A stretch of 64,000 nt of DNA from CADEDH01 sp047974625 (GCA_047974625.1 JBKECK010000016.1:62001-126000), one strand, 5' to 3'. Counted from the stretch's first letter, positions 34,555-42,541 are shown. Translations and numbers: made by a program. Notes: a model not told the origin generated them from the letters alone.

Positions 34555-35568
34555 ATGACCCGCCTCTCCCGCCAGGCCCTCTTCGTCGCGCCCGAACCAA
34601 CGACCGGATCGCCACCCGAACCGTCACCGAGCCGCCCGGCCGCCGCCTCGACACCCGCCCGGCGGCCACCGGCCGGGCCGGAGACCGGCTCGTCGCTGCG
34701 CCGCCGACCCGTACCACCACTGCCACCGGCCCCGGGCCGGCTCCGGCTCCGATGGTGGCGGGTGATCGTGGGCACCATCCTCGCCGCCCTGATCGCCGTC
34801 ACCGGTCCCGCTTCGGTGTCCGCCGCCTCGGACACCGACCCCACCGAACCGGGCCCCTACGCGGTCGACTCCGCCACGATCAGCCGTTGGGACGCCTTCG
34901 GGTTCGGGGGTGGTGCCGTCTTCACCCCCATCGCCGCTCCGGGGCTACGGCCGGTGGTGGCGATCTCGCCCGGCTTCAGCGCTCCCGGCCGCACCCTCCA
35001 CTGGTTGGGACGGCACCTGGCCGGCCACGGCTACGTGGTGGTGGTCATCGACACCCTCACCCTCGTCGATCCACCGTCGAGCCGTTCCCTGCAGCTGCTG
35101 GCCGCCCTGGACCATGTGACCACCCGGGGACCGGAGCCGGCCCGGTCCCTGGCCGATCCGGACCGTCGGGCCGTGATCGGCCACTCGATGGGGGGCGGCG
35201 GCGCCCTCGGGGCGGGGGCGGTGCGCCCGTCGCTCGACGCCGTCATCGCCCTCCAACCCTGGGCCCTCGATTGGACCTGGGGCAATGTGACCAGCCCCAC
35301 CCTCGTCATCGGCGCCGACAACGATCTCACGGCCCCGGCCAACGTGTACGCCCTGCCGTTTGCCACCACCCTCGGCGGGGAGCACGCCTACCTGGAGATC
35401 GACGCCGGGCACCTGGTGTCGATCTCCTTCGATCCGAACACGGCCCGCTTCTCGGTGTGGTGGCTCCAGCGCTTTCTCGACGACGACCAGGCGGCCGGGA
35501 CCGAGCTGTGCGACGGCGACCACGCCTACGACAAGGTCCTGATCTGGAGGGACACCTGTCCGTTCTGA
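34555..35568 (+). CDS. Secreted polyester hydrolase, cutinase/PETase-like (alpha/beta hydrolase)
   Basis: A 337-residue alpha/beta hydrolase very similar to actinobacterial cutinases such as TfCut2 and to IsPETase. The nucleophile elbow is GHSMGGGG (Ser211); the Asp is Asp257 (IGADNDLTAP) and the His is His286 (EIDAGHLVS). The oxyanion residues are Phe141 (SPGFSAPG) and Met212; the aromatic subsite Trp is Trp236 (LQPWALD). The C-terminus WRDTCPF and Cys319/Cys335 match the conserved disulphide of these enzymes. The signal-like helix (residues 67-90, ending ASVSA) comes after a 65-residue Pro/Ser/Arg-rich extension. The ATG has a textbook AGGAG six bases upstream, so the extension looks real. 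Polyester cleavage is inferred from similarity. Confidence 0.85.
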   Translation: MTRLSRQALFVAPEPTTGSPPEPSPSRPAAASTPARRPPAGPETGSSLRRRPVPPLPPAPGRLRLRWWRVIVGTILAALIAVTGPASVSAASDTDPTEPGPYAVDSATISRWDAFGFGGGAVFTPIAAPGLRPVVAISPGFSAPGRTLHWLGRHLAGHGYVVVVIDTLTLVDPPSSRSLQLLAALDHVTTRGPEPARSLADPDRRAVIGHSMGGGGALGAGAVRPSLDAVIALQPWALDWTWGNVTSPTLVIGADNDLTAPANVYALPFATTLGGEHAYLEIDAGHLVSISFDPNTARFSVWWLQRFLDDDQAAGTELCDGDHAYDKVLIWRDTCPF

Positions 35569-35585
35569 CCAGCCGCCGCTGCCCC

Positions 35586-35621
35586 CTGCCGAGGATGAGG
35601 ATGAGGATGAGGCCTCGGCAG
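35586..35621. terminator. Bidirectional hairpin terminator
   Basis: CTGCCGAGG (35586-35594) pairs with CCTCGGCAG (35613-35621) around an 18-base loop made of GATGAG repeats. It lies between the convergent hydrolase and hypothetical-protein genes. Confidence 0.65.
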
Positions 35622-35634
35622 GTGGGTCAGCAGC

Positions 35635-36849
35635 TTAGGAGAAGATGCAGCGGTCGCCGGCCCACAGATCGACGACGGTCGAGGTCTGGTCCGGGCCGTC
35701 GAGCAGACCCCGGACCAAGGCGTCCCCGGTGCCGACGGCGAACTCGGTACCCAGCGACGACTGGAAGGTCTCCACCGACCCGGTGGCCTCCATGTCGGCC
35801 AGGCTCGAGCCGAGCCCGATGCCGTCCCCAGTGGTCAAGGGTGCTCCGGGACTCAGGGTCCAGCTGATGAACCGGTCGTCGGCGAACTCGGCCAGGATCT
35901 GGTCGTCCCAGGTCACCACCCGGTCGCTACCGTTGGGACACTCGGGGCTGGACTCGCCGGGTTGACCAGGTCCGAAGGCACGGTCGAGGACGATGGCCAC
36001 CGAGGCCTGATCGCTCCCGAACGGCAGCGACAAGGTGGCGGATCCGTCGAGCGCGGTGAGCCCGTCGCCGGCCAGCTCGATCCCGATCACCGACAGGGTC
36101 GTGGTCGTGGCCTCGCTGGTGGTGGTGGTCGTCGGCCCCACCGCCTCACCCGAGGTGCTCCCTCCGTCACCGGGCAGGAAGTAGGCACCGGTGGTCCCGG
36201 CCAGTGCCGGGACCAGGGTCGGCAGGTCGACGAGGGTGGTGACGGGGGCTCCGGGAACGGCTCCGAGATCGAACAGGTGCTCGCCGCCACCGTAGCGGCG
36301 GCCTCGATCGACCGAGGTGACGGCCACGGCCAGACCGTCCCCGGCCGGGGTGAGGGTGACCGCCACGTCGGAGTCGATGTCGGGTCCGGACTCCACCAGC
36401 CGGCCGTCGAGCACCTCACCGGACTCGTCGAGGCCGGTGATGCTGAGGAGGTGCACCAGTTGGCTCGACTGTTCGCCGTCGACCGCCGTCTCGGTCCAGG
36501 TGTAGTCGCCGACCCACGCGGCCAGGGCAGCGGCGGCCGGATCGATGGTGTCGGTGACGCTGACAGAGGTGGTCGAACCGGCGTCGGTGGTGGTCTCCTC
36601 AGGGTCGTCGCCGAACACGGTGAACCCGAGGAGCGCCACCGCGGCGATCACGGCCAGACCCCCCACCGCCCACAGCCAGGGACGCCCGGACTCGGCCTCA
36701 TCGACACGGTCCGGTCCGTCCGGTCCGTCCGGTCCGTCCTGGCCGCCGGAGCTGTTGGGGGCACGGTCGCGGTCCGGGCCGCTGGCATCGGGCCTGCGGC
36801 CGTCCCGGGCGTCGGGGCGGGGGTCGTCGTGGGCCGGCGTGGGTTCCAA
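35635..36849 (-). CDS. Hypothetical single-pass membrane protein
   Basis: A 404-residue protein I do not recognise. The N-terminal ~55 residues are charged and Pro/Asp-rich, including a GPD repeat encoded by three 9-bp units at 36713-36739. One membrane helix follows (WLWAVGGLAVIAAVALLGF, about 57-76). The outer part has Thr/Ser-rich linkers, a beta-rich domain of about 110 residues (TWTETAVDGEQ onwards) and a C-terminal domain with two Cys (SSPECPNGSDR; GDRCIFS) and GLGSSLADME. The start is TTG, supported by AGGAGG seven bases upstream. Function unknown; the topology suggests a surface protein. Confidence 0.7.
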   Translation of the reverse strand: MEPTPAHDDPRPDARDGRRPDASGPDRDRAPNSSGGQDGPDGPDGPDRVDEAESGRPWLWAVGGLAVIAAVALLGFTVFGDDPEETTTDAGSTTSVSVTDTIDPAAAALAAWVGDYTWTETAVDGEQSSQLVHLLSITGLDESGEVLDGRLVESGPDIDSDVAVTLTPAGDGLAVAVTSVDRGRRYGGGEHLFDLGAVPGAPVTTLVDLPTLVPALAGTTGAYFLPGDGGSTSGEAVGPTTTTTSEATTTTLSVIGIELAGDGLTALDGSATLSLPFGSDQASVAIVLDRAFGPGQPGESSPECPNGSDRVVTWDDQILAEFADDRFISWTLSPGAPLTTGDGIGLGSSLADMEATGSVETFQSSLGTEFAVGTGDALVRGLLDGPDQTSTVVDLWAGDRCIFS

Positions 36850-36989
36850 GGGTGTTCCTCCTGGCGGGGTCGCCCCACCACCGCCCGCACCGCCGCATCG
36901 GTCAGCGTCGGCAAGGTCGGTCGGTCGGATGGCGGGTCGGGGGGAATCGTGGGAGCGAGCCGATCAGCTCCCCGTGGGTAAATCTGGCT

Positions 36990-37598
36990 ATGCTCTTGGC
37001 CTTGACAAGGTCGGACCTGGCGAGAGGCTTGGCCTGTCGACTACTGGCGCGGCCGTTACCGGGCCGGTGGCGACACGTGGAAGGTGTAGCCCAGCGCGCC
37101 CGCCTGTTCGGGGCTTGTCACGATCTCGACACAGCCGACCTGCTCGTGGCGGCGGGCTACGTGCACGACATCGGCTACGCCCAGCCCGTGCGTGACACCG
37201 GGTTCCATCCGGTGGACGGCGCCCGTTATCTGCGGCGCCTCGGCTACGACGAACGCCTGGTCACCCTGGTTGCCCGCCACACCTGCGCCCGGGTCGAGGC
37301 CGACCTTTGGGAGCTGGGCCACGTCCTCGACCGTGAGTTCCCCGACGATGCCTCCCTCCCCCACGACGAATTACTTTTCTGCGACCTCACGACCGGCCCC
37401 TGGGGCCACCGGGTGACAGTCGAGCACCGCCTGGCCGACATTCGTCGGCGCTACCCGCCCTCATCGCTGGTGATCCAGTTCGTGGAACGGGCCGAAGCCG
37501 ACCTGCTGGCCGCGGCATGGCGGGCCGAGGCCATGCTGGCGGCCGAGACCGAGCGACATCTGAGGACGTCCTTGAGCGTCCCCCGCGTTGGGTTGTGA
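36990..37598 (+). CDS. HD-domain phosphohydrolase
   Basis: A 202-residue soluble protein with the HD metal-site pattern: RHVEGVAQRARL (first His), AAGYVHDIGYA (HD pair) and TLVARHTCARVEAD, with a late Asp in LLFCDLTTGP. HD enzymes hydrolyse phosphate esters of nucleotides or other substrates; the substrate cannot be assigned. ATG 36990 is the first Met before the domain; the ribosome site is weak and the N-terminus is uncertain. Two strong hairpins follow it. Confidence 0.8.
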   Translation: MLLALTRSDLARGLACRLLARPLPGRWRHVEGVAQRARLFGACHDLDTADLLVAAGYVHDIGYAQPVRDTGFHPVDGARYLRRLGYDERLVTLVARHTCARVEADLWELGHVLDREFPDDASLPHDELLFCDLTTGPWGHRVTVEHRLADIRRRYPPSSLVIQFVERAEADLLAAAWRAEAMLAAETERHLRTSLSVPRVGL

Positions 37599-37650
37599 CG
37601 TCCCGCCCCCTGAACCAGGGTTGGACAAGCGGCAACTCAGTCCATGTCCG

Positions 37651-37682
37651 GGAAACGCTGGTAACGGCGGATCAGCGTTTCC
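37651..37682 (+). terminator. Hairpin downstream of the HD gene
   Basis: GGAAACGCTG (37651-37660) pairs perfectly with CAGCGTTTCC (37673-37682) around a 12-base loop, 53 bp after the HD gene stop. Probably a terminator or part of a structured RNA. Confidence 0.55.
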
Positions 37683-37685
37683 TCA

Positions 37686-37730
37686 CCGACAGCGTGGGCC
37701 TCGATGTTCTGATTCGAGCCCCGCTGTCGG
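37686..37730. terminator. Second, long hairpin before the FAD-oxidase gene
   Basis: CCGACAGCG, GGGC and TCGA (37686-37704) pair with TCGA, GCCC and CGCTGTCGG (37714-37730): 17 base pairs with two single-base bulges and a 9-base loop. It begins 3 bp after the previous hairpin. Tandem terminator or small structured RNA. Confidence 0.5.
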
Positions 37731-37802
37731 GGACTGTTCCCACCGGTGGGTCCGCCCGGGATGGACCAACCGGCCGTTTCGACCGGGTTCCGTCCCAGCC
37801 CA

Positions 37803-37808
37803 TACGCT
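37803..37808 (+). promoter_or_regulatory. -10 box of a probable leaderless promoter
   Basis: TACGCT fits TANNNT and ends six bases before ATG 37815, the same geometry as at the DtxR-type gene. It implies transcription starting at the start codon of the FAD-linked oxidase. Confidence 0.5.
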
Positions 37809-37814
37809 TGGTCG

Positions 37815-39176
37815 ATGCTGGACGAGCTGACCAAGCGCCTACCCGCAGACCGGATCCAGACCGACCCGGACGTGGTGGCCACCTACGCTCAGGACCGCGC
37901 CAGCTTCGAACAGCCCGGGACGGCCGCGGTCCTCGTCACCCCCCGGTCGGTGGACGACGTCCTGGCCGTGGTGGAGGCGGCCAAGGCGGCCGGGGTGCCG
38001 ATCGTGCCGCGGGGCACCGGGACCGGTCTCACCGGAGCGGCCAACGCCGTCGACGGTTGCATCATGGTCTCGCTCCACCGGATGGACGAGATCCTGGAGA
38101 TCGACATCACCAACCGGATGGCCCGGGTCCAGCCCGGGGTCATCAACGCCGACCTGAAGGCCGCGGTGGCCGAACACGGCCTCTTCTATCCGCCCGACCC
38201 GGCCTCGTTCCAGATGTCCAGCATCGGCGGCAATGTGTCCACCAACGCCGGTGGCCTGTGCTGCGTGAAGTACGGGGTGACCCGGGACTATGTGGTGGGC
38301 CTGGAGGTGGTCACCGCCGCCGGGGAGGTGCTACGCACCGGTCGCCGGACGATCAAGAGCACCACCGGTCTCGACCTGACCGGCCTGTTCGTGGGTTCGG
38401 AAGGCATGCTCGGGATCATCACCGAGATCACGGTGAAGCTCGTCCCGGCCCCGCCCCCGCCGGCCACCGCCGTCGCCTACTTCGGGCAGCTCCCGGCGGC
38501 CGGGTCCGCCATCGCCGACATCTTCCGTCGCGGTCACGAACCAAGCCTGATGGAGATCATGGACCAGACCTCGATCCGCAAGGTCGACGAGGCGTTCAAC
38601 ATGGACCTCGACACCGACGCGGCGTGCCTGCTCCTGATCCAGACCTCGGGCGACGGTTCGGCCGAGGCGATCGCCGACATCGCCGGCATCTGCGCCGAGC
38701 ACGGATCGACGTTCGTCTATCATGTCGACGATCCGGCCGAGGGTGACATGCTCATCGAGGTCCGCCGCCGGATCGGTCAGGCCATGGACCGGGGCACCAA
38801 CGCCGGCTGGCTCCCGGAGGACGTCGCCGTCCCCCGCCAGCACCTGGCCGAACTGTTGGCCGGTATCGAGGGCATCGGCGCCCGTCACGGCCTGGAGATC
38901 CCCACCGTCGGCCACGCCGGCGACGGTAACCTCCACCCCCTGCTCACCTTCGACGCCTCCAAACCCGAGGACGTGGCCCGGGCCCGCACGGCTTTCGCCG
39001 AGATCATCCACCTGGCCCTGTCCCTCGGCGGCACCATCGCAGCTGAGCACGGGGTCGGCACCCTCAAGCGGGAGTTCGTGGTCGACGAGCTCGACCCGAT
39101 CCAGCTCCGGGCCCAGAAGGCGGTCCGGGATGCCCTCGACCCCGACGGCTTGTTCAACCCGGGCAAGGCCCTGTAG
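37815..39176 (+). CDS. FAD-linked oxidase, GlcD/D-lactate dehydrogenase family
   Basis: A 453-residue flavoprotein of the VAO/PCMH fold. The FAD-binding region includes VPRGTGTGLTGAANAV, FYPPDPASFQMSSIGGNVST and FVGSEGMLGIITEITVKL. The C-terminal cap carries HAGDGNLHPLLTFD and AEHGVGTLKREFV, the metal/substrate residues of GlcD and D-lactate dehydrogenases. It oxidises a 2-hydroxyacid such as glycolate or D-lactate, passing electrons to the membrane chain. No GlcE or GlcF partner lies nearby, so a single-subunit dehydrogenase is likely. ATG 37815 is favoured by the leaderless -10 box. Confidence 0.9.
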   Translation: MLDELTKRLPADRIQTDPDVVATYAQDRASFEQPGTAAVLVTPRSVDDVLAVVEAAKAAGVPIVPRGTGTGLTGAANAVDGCIMVSLHRMDEILEIDITNRMARVQPGVINADLKAAVAEHGLFYPPDPASFQMSSIGGNVSTNAGGLCCVKYGVTRDYVVGLEVVTAAGEVLRTGRRTIKSTTGLDLTGLFVGSEGMLGIITEITVKLVPAPPPPATAVAYFGQLPAAGSAIADIFRRGHEPSLMEIMDQTSIRKVDEAFNMDLDTDAACLLLIQTSGDGSAEAIADIAGICAEHGSTFVYHVDDPAEGDMLIEVRRRIGQAMDRGTNAGWLPEDVAVPRQHLAELLAGIEGIGARHGLEIPTVGHAGDGNLHPLLTFDASKPEDVARARTAFAEIIHLALSLGGTIAAEHGVGTLKREFVVDELDPIQLRAQKAVRDALDPDGLFNPGKAL

Positions 39177-39290
39177 ACCGGCCCGGGGCCGCGGGCCCCA
39201 CGCGCGGCCCACGGCCGCGACCACGACCGGTCTGGTCTCCCCGGGACACCCGGGCGACCGGTCCAGTCCCAAACCACGAGGAGTTCCAGC

Positions 39291-40052
39291 ATGAGCCAAC
39301 GGGTTGCCCTGGTCACCGGGGGCGGACGAGGGATCGGACGGGCCATCAGCGAAGGCTTGGCCGCCGACGGGATTGCCGTCGCCCTCACCTACCGGCGCGA
39401 CGCGGACACCGCGGCCGAGACAGTGGCCGCCATCGAGGCCGCCGGCGGGGAGGCCCTGGCCATCCAGGCCAACGTGACCAACCGCGATGACAACCAGCGC
39501 ACCGTAGACGAGGTCCTGGACCGGTTCGGCAGCTTCCAGATCCTGGTCAACAACGGGGGGATCGCCAGCCGGGGCCGGGCCGTCGCCAACACCGACCCGG
39601 ACGAACTGCTGCGGGTGGTGGCCACCCACGCCATCGGCCCCCACCACCTGATGTCGCTGGCCGTACCCCACCTCCGCACCCACGACCGGTCCGACGTCGT
39701 CATGGTCTCCTCGGTGGCAACCATCGGCAACGCGGCCAACGGCGCCCCCTACAACATGGGCAAGGCGGCGGCCGAGGCCCTCGCCCTCACCCTGGCCAAG
39801 GAGGAGCGCCCCCACGGGGTGCACGTCAACATCGTGGCCCCGGGCCTCGTGGACACCGACATGGGTCGACGCCTGGTCAAGGGGGCGGCCGGGATCGAGG
39901 ACATCACCAGCCTCGACGCCTCCATGCCCTTCGGACGGGTCTGCCAGCCCGAGGACATCGCCAACGCGGTGCGGTTCTTCGTGTCGGACCGCGCCGCCTA
40001 CGTGACCGGGGAGAAGCTGAACGTCTGGGGCGGCGGCCAGGACTGGCGCTGA
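39291..40052 (+). CDS. Short-chain dehydrogenase, FabG-like 3-oxoacyl reductase
   Basis: A 253-residue classical SDR. The cofactor loop is TGGGRGIGRA, the structural motif NNGG, and the catalytic Ser-Tyr-Lys lie in MVSSVAT and YNMGKAAAEA. APGLVDTDM and YVTGEKLNVWGGG are typical of FabG-like 3-oxoacyl-ACP/CoA reductases using NADPH. A GAGGAG site precedes ATG 39291. The terminal Gly-Gly-Gln pattern and length fit the family; the physiological substrate is not known. It converges on the winged-helix regulator 51 bp away. Confidence 0.88.
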   Translation: MSQRVALVTGGGRGIGRAISEGLAADGIAVALTYRRDADTAAETVAAIEAAGGEALAIQANVTNRDDNQRTVDEVLDRFGSFQILVNNGGIASRGRAVANTDPDELLRVVATHAIGPHHLMSLAVPHLRTHDRSDVVMVSSVATIGNAANGAPYNMGKAAAEALALTLAKEERPHGVHVNIVAPGLVDTDMGRRLVKGAAGIEDITSLDASMPFGRVCQPEDIANAVRFFVSDRAAYVTGEKLNVWGGGQDWR

Positions 40053-40103
40053 CCGCCCCCGGCCCGGCCGCTCCGGCCGAACCAGGGGCGGCGCCGACGG
40101 GCC

Positions 40104-40574
40104 CTACCGGTCGAGCACGTAGCCCCGTTTGCGCACGGTCCGGATCGACAGGCCCAGCGGCTCGATCCGGCGGCGCAGGCGGAGCACGTGCACATCGAGC
40201 ACGTTCCGGCTCGGGGCGTCGTCGGGCCAGCCCTGAGCCACCAGCGCCTCGCGCGACACCACCTTGGCGAACCGCTCGAGGAGGATCTCCACCAGCCGGG
40301 CCTCGATAGGCGGCAACGCGGTCCAATCGTCCCCGTAGCGGAGGACGCCGTCACGGTCCAGGGTCGGTTCGACCACGCTCCGTCGGGAGAGGGTCTCCAC
40401 CCTGACCTGAAGGTCACGCTCATCCGCGGGTAGGCGGATCCAGTCCTCCATCGGATCGACGGTGATGGGGGCGGGCTCACCCCGCTCGACCAGCAGGATA
40501 CGGGGCTGGCTCCGATCACTCAGCTCCACCCGCCGGTCCTGTTCGGCCGGCCAATACACGAGCTGGACCTCCAT
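40104..40574 (-). CDS. Winged-helix regulator of OmpR/PhoB type without a receiver
   Basis: A 156-residue protein whose C-terminal ~85 residues are an OmpR/PhoB-type winged helix (LPPIEARLVEILLERFAKVV; NVLDVHVLRLRRRIEPL; IRTVRKRGYVLD). The N-terminal ~70 residues (MEVQLVYWPAEQDRRVELS) are not a receiver domain and I do not recognise them. It is therefore an orphan DNA-binding protein whose activity would not depend on a classic phospho-Asp. A TAGATT -10-like box sits eight bases before ATG 40574. Longer versions of the frame run antisense into the neighbouring gene and are not credible. Confidence 0.8.
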   Translation of the reverse strand: MEVQLVYWPAEQDRRVELSDRSQPRILLVERGEPAPITVDPMEDWIRLPADERDLQVRVETLSRRSVVEPTLDRDGVLRYGDDWTALPPIEARLVEILLERFAKVVSREALVAQGWPDDAPSRNVLDVHVLRLRRRIEPLGLSIRTVRKRGYVLDR

Positions 40575-40782
40575 GCCGAACGAATCTACGGTCCGCCCAT
40601 TACGCCGACGTTTCGCCGATGTTAAACGTCGCGCCCACCCGCAGGGGCGACCGATCCGGGCCCGGCGGCGAAGAGGGTCGAGTCGGGAGCGGTGGACGGG
40701 ATGTAGGGTCGAAGGGTAGGCCCCATCCGGCGGGGCCACGACCCGTTGACCCCGCCCCAACCGGCACCGTCGGGAGGACGAC

Positions 40783-41343
40783 ATGTCCGAGTTCCAGGAC
40801 TCATGGAAGAACGTGATGAGCAAGGTCGAGTCGATCGGCCTGAAGATCAAGCTCCACCTCGCCCAGGAGGAAGGGACCGCCGAGGCCGGGGACCGGCCCG
40901 ACCCCTCCACCGTGAAACCGGCGCCGGCGGGCCCGACGGCCGACAACGGGCCGACCGGGGGTGACGGTTCGTCCGGCACCGGTACGGCCGACCCTTCGGA
41001 GGACGCCGGGGGCGGCGGTTCCTCCCGTTTCGGGGTGGACGACCTCGGTGACCGGATCCAGGACGCCTTCGACGCCTTCGGCAACGCGGCCAAGGATCCC
41101 GCCGTCCGGGCCGACCTGAAGGATCTCGGCAGCCTGTTGAAGTCGGCGGTCTCCGAGACGTTTGCGTCGGTGGGCACCGAGGTCAGCGACCGGGTCGACC
41201 AGGTCAAGCGCAACCGGGGTGACGACTCGACCGCCGGCTCCGGTGCGGGCCCCACCGATGCCGCATCCGCCGCCGATGCCCCCACGGAGGGGGGCCCGGC
41301 GACGGAGGGCCCGTCAGCCTCGGACGACCCGCCGTCGTCCTGA
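40783..41343 (+). CDS. Hypothetical acidic protein with two helical blocks
   Basis: A 186-residue protein I do not recognise. An N-terminal amphipathic block (SEFQDSWKNVMSKVESIGLK) and a second helical block (~residues 83-147: DDLGDRIQDAFDAFGNAAKD, LKSAVSETFASVGTEVSDRV) are separated by a Gly/Pro/Asp-rich linker and followed by an acidic low-complexity tail. There is no signal peptide or membrane segment. GGGAGG stands seven bases before ATG 40783, so translation looks real. It diverges from the winged-helix regulator and may be its target. Confidence 0.7.
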   Translation: MSEFQDSWKNVMSKVESIGLKIKLHLAQEEGTAEAGDRPDPSTVKPAPAGPTADNGPTGGDGSSGTGTADPSEDAGGGGSSRFGVDDLGDRIQDAFDAFGNAAKDPAVRADLKDLGSLLKSAVSETFASVGTEVSDRVDQVKRNRGDDSTAGSGAGPTDAASAADAPTEGGPATEGPSASDDPPSS

Positions 41344-41435
41344 AGCCGCGGCCTGCCCCCTCCACCCGGCCGGCGTCCGGTCCCGGGGCGACCCGGGCCC
41401 GGCGCGAATCCGGGTTGATCGGGGCTCGTCCAGGT

Positions 41436-42218
41436 TTAGCCCCAGCAGGAGCGACTGGCGTTCCAGGGTGAGGTACCGGACTGCTGCCAGGTGATCAGAG
41501 CTGCCTCGTCCTGCTGGGCGGGTGTGGCCTGACTGGCCGAGCTGACCCCGTACCGGTCCTTGTGGCCGTAACTGGCCCAGCTTCCGGTGAGGAACTGGTA
41601 GGCACCCCGGGCCGACGAGCTCGGGTTGGCGGCCGTGTAGTTGTCATGCGATTCGCAGTAGCGGATCTTGAGCAGTACCGGGGGCACGTGGACCCCGTGG
41701 CCGGCGTCCACCCAGCCCTCGGGGTGGGCGGGAGCCTCGGTGGGCGGCGGGGCTTCCGTGGCCGGCGGCTCCGTGACTGGGGCTTCCGTGGCCGGGGGCT
41801 CGGTGGCCACCGGGGCCGATGTGGCCGGGGCCGTGGTGGGGGCTTCGGTGGCCGGTGGGGCCTCGGTGGTGGGTGGGGCCACCGTGGTGGCCTCCTCGGT
41901 GGTGGGGGGCACCGTGGTGCTTGGGGTGGACGGGCTCCGCCAGCGGCCCTCGTCGTAGCTGCGGGCCTCCGCGCTCAGCTCCGTGGTGGGCGGGGCGGTG
42001 TCGGCCGGTGCCTCGGTGGTCGTGGTCCGGAACTGCGGCACCTGGGCCGCCGCCGTCAACGAGAGGGCGATGTCGCCGCGCTTACCCTCGGAGCCGCCAA
42101 CTTCGGCGAAGGTGGACGCCACCACCAGGCAACCGACCACGACGGCCATCATGACCGCCACCAGCGCGGCCCTCGTGGGGCGCGCCGCGTTCAAGGTATT
42201 CCGCATGGGAACTCGCAC
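41436..42218 (-). CDS. Secreted Rpf-like transglycosylase
   Basis: A 260-residue exported protein. A signal/membrane helix (ALVAVMMAVVVGCLVVAS) is followed by ~120 residues of Thr/Pro/Glu/Ala repeats (ATEAP, TEPP units) and a C-terminal transglycosylase-like domain: RYCESHDNYTAANPSSSARG, AYQFLTGSWASYG and WNASRSCWG. The Glu in CESHDNY is the predicted catalytic acid, as in resuscitation-promoting factors. It should cleave peptidoglycan glycan strands at the surface during growth. GTG 42218 has GGGAG nine bases upstream; ATG 42206 is the alternative. Direct GGTTAC repeats lie ~100 bp upstream. Confidence 0.87.
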   Translation of the reverse strand: MRVPMRNTLNAARPTRAALVAVMMAVVVGCLVVASTFAEVGGSEGKRGDIALSLTAAAQVPQFRTTTTEAPADTAPPTTELSAEARSYDEGRWRSPSTPSTTVPPTTEEATTVAPPTTEAPPATEAPTTAPATSAPVATEPPATEAPVTEPPATEAPPPTEAPAHPEGWVDAGHGVHVPPVLLKIRYCESHDNYTAANPSSSARGAYQFLTGSWASYGHKDRYGVSSASQATPAQQDEAALITWQQSGTSPWNASRSCWG

Positions 42219-42318
42219 TGAGGTTCACTCCCTCGCTCGGCCGGCTCCGCCACCGGTCGGACATGTGCTCAGCGTCGGAATTTCGGGTGACGCTCGAGTA
42301 AGCCTGGGACTGTAGCCA

Positions 42319-42335
42319 GGTTACGGATCGGTTAC
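42319..42335. promoter_or_regulatory. 11-bp-spaced GGTTAC direct repeat upstream of the Rpf-like gene
   Basis: GGTTAC occurs at 42319-42324 and 42330-42335, one helical turn apart, about 100 bp upstream of the Rpf-like start. MtrA, which controls rpf and other wall-hydrolase genes in mycobacteria, and GlnR both use such direct repeats. Assignment is tentative. Confidence 0.35.
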
Positions 42336-42541
42336 ACACCTTCTTGTGGCTGATATCACCTGCATGGCCGGGCACCGTGAGCGGCGTCGGACGGGGGACG
42401 GAAGGATTCGGTCGGCCCGAAGCCCACTGATTAGGCTGTTCGAAGTTCTAAGCACCAGGGGGGTGCGAACGGCGCGCCGCCCCCTGCCCACGATGGCCGG
42501 GCCGCCGAAGGCACCGGTCGGACCACAGGAGGCGACCAACC

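Noticed and set aside
40575..41285. Upstream extension of the winged-helix regulator frame
   Set aside because: It is antisense to the hypothetical gene at 40783, which has a good ribosome site, and it contains no domain.
42219..42540. Possible cyclic-di-AMP (ydaO) riboswitch upstream of the Rpf-like gene
   Set aside because: Such riboswitches often precede actinobacterial rpf genes, so I looked for the conserved core. The characteristic GAACCCGUCA-type 3' element and the paired GGGGUGAAxC segments are not present in order.
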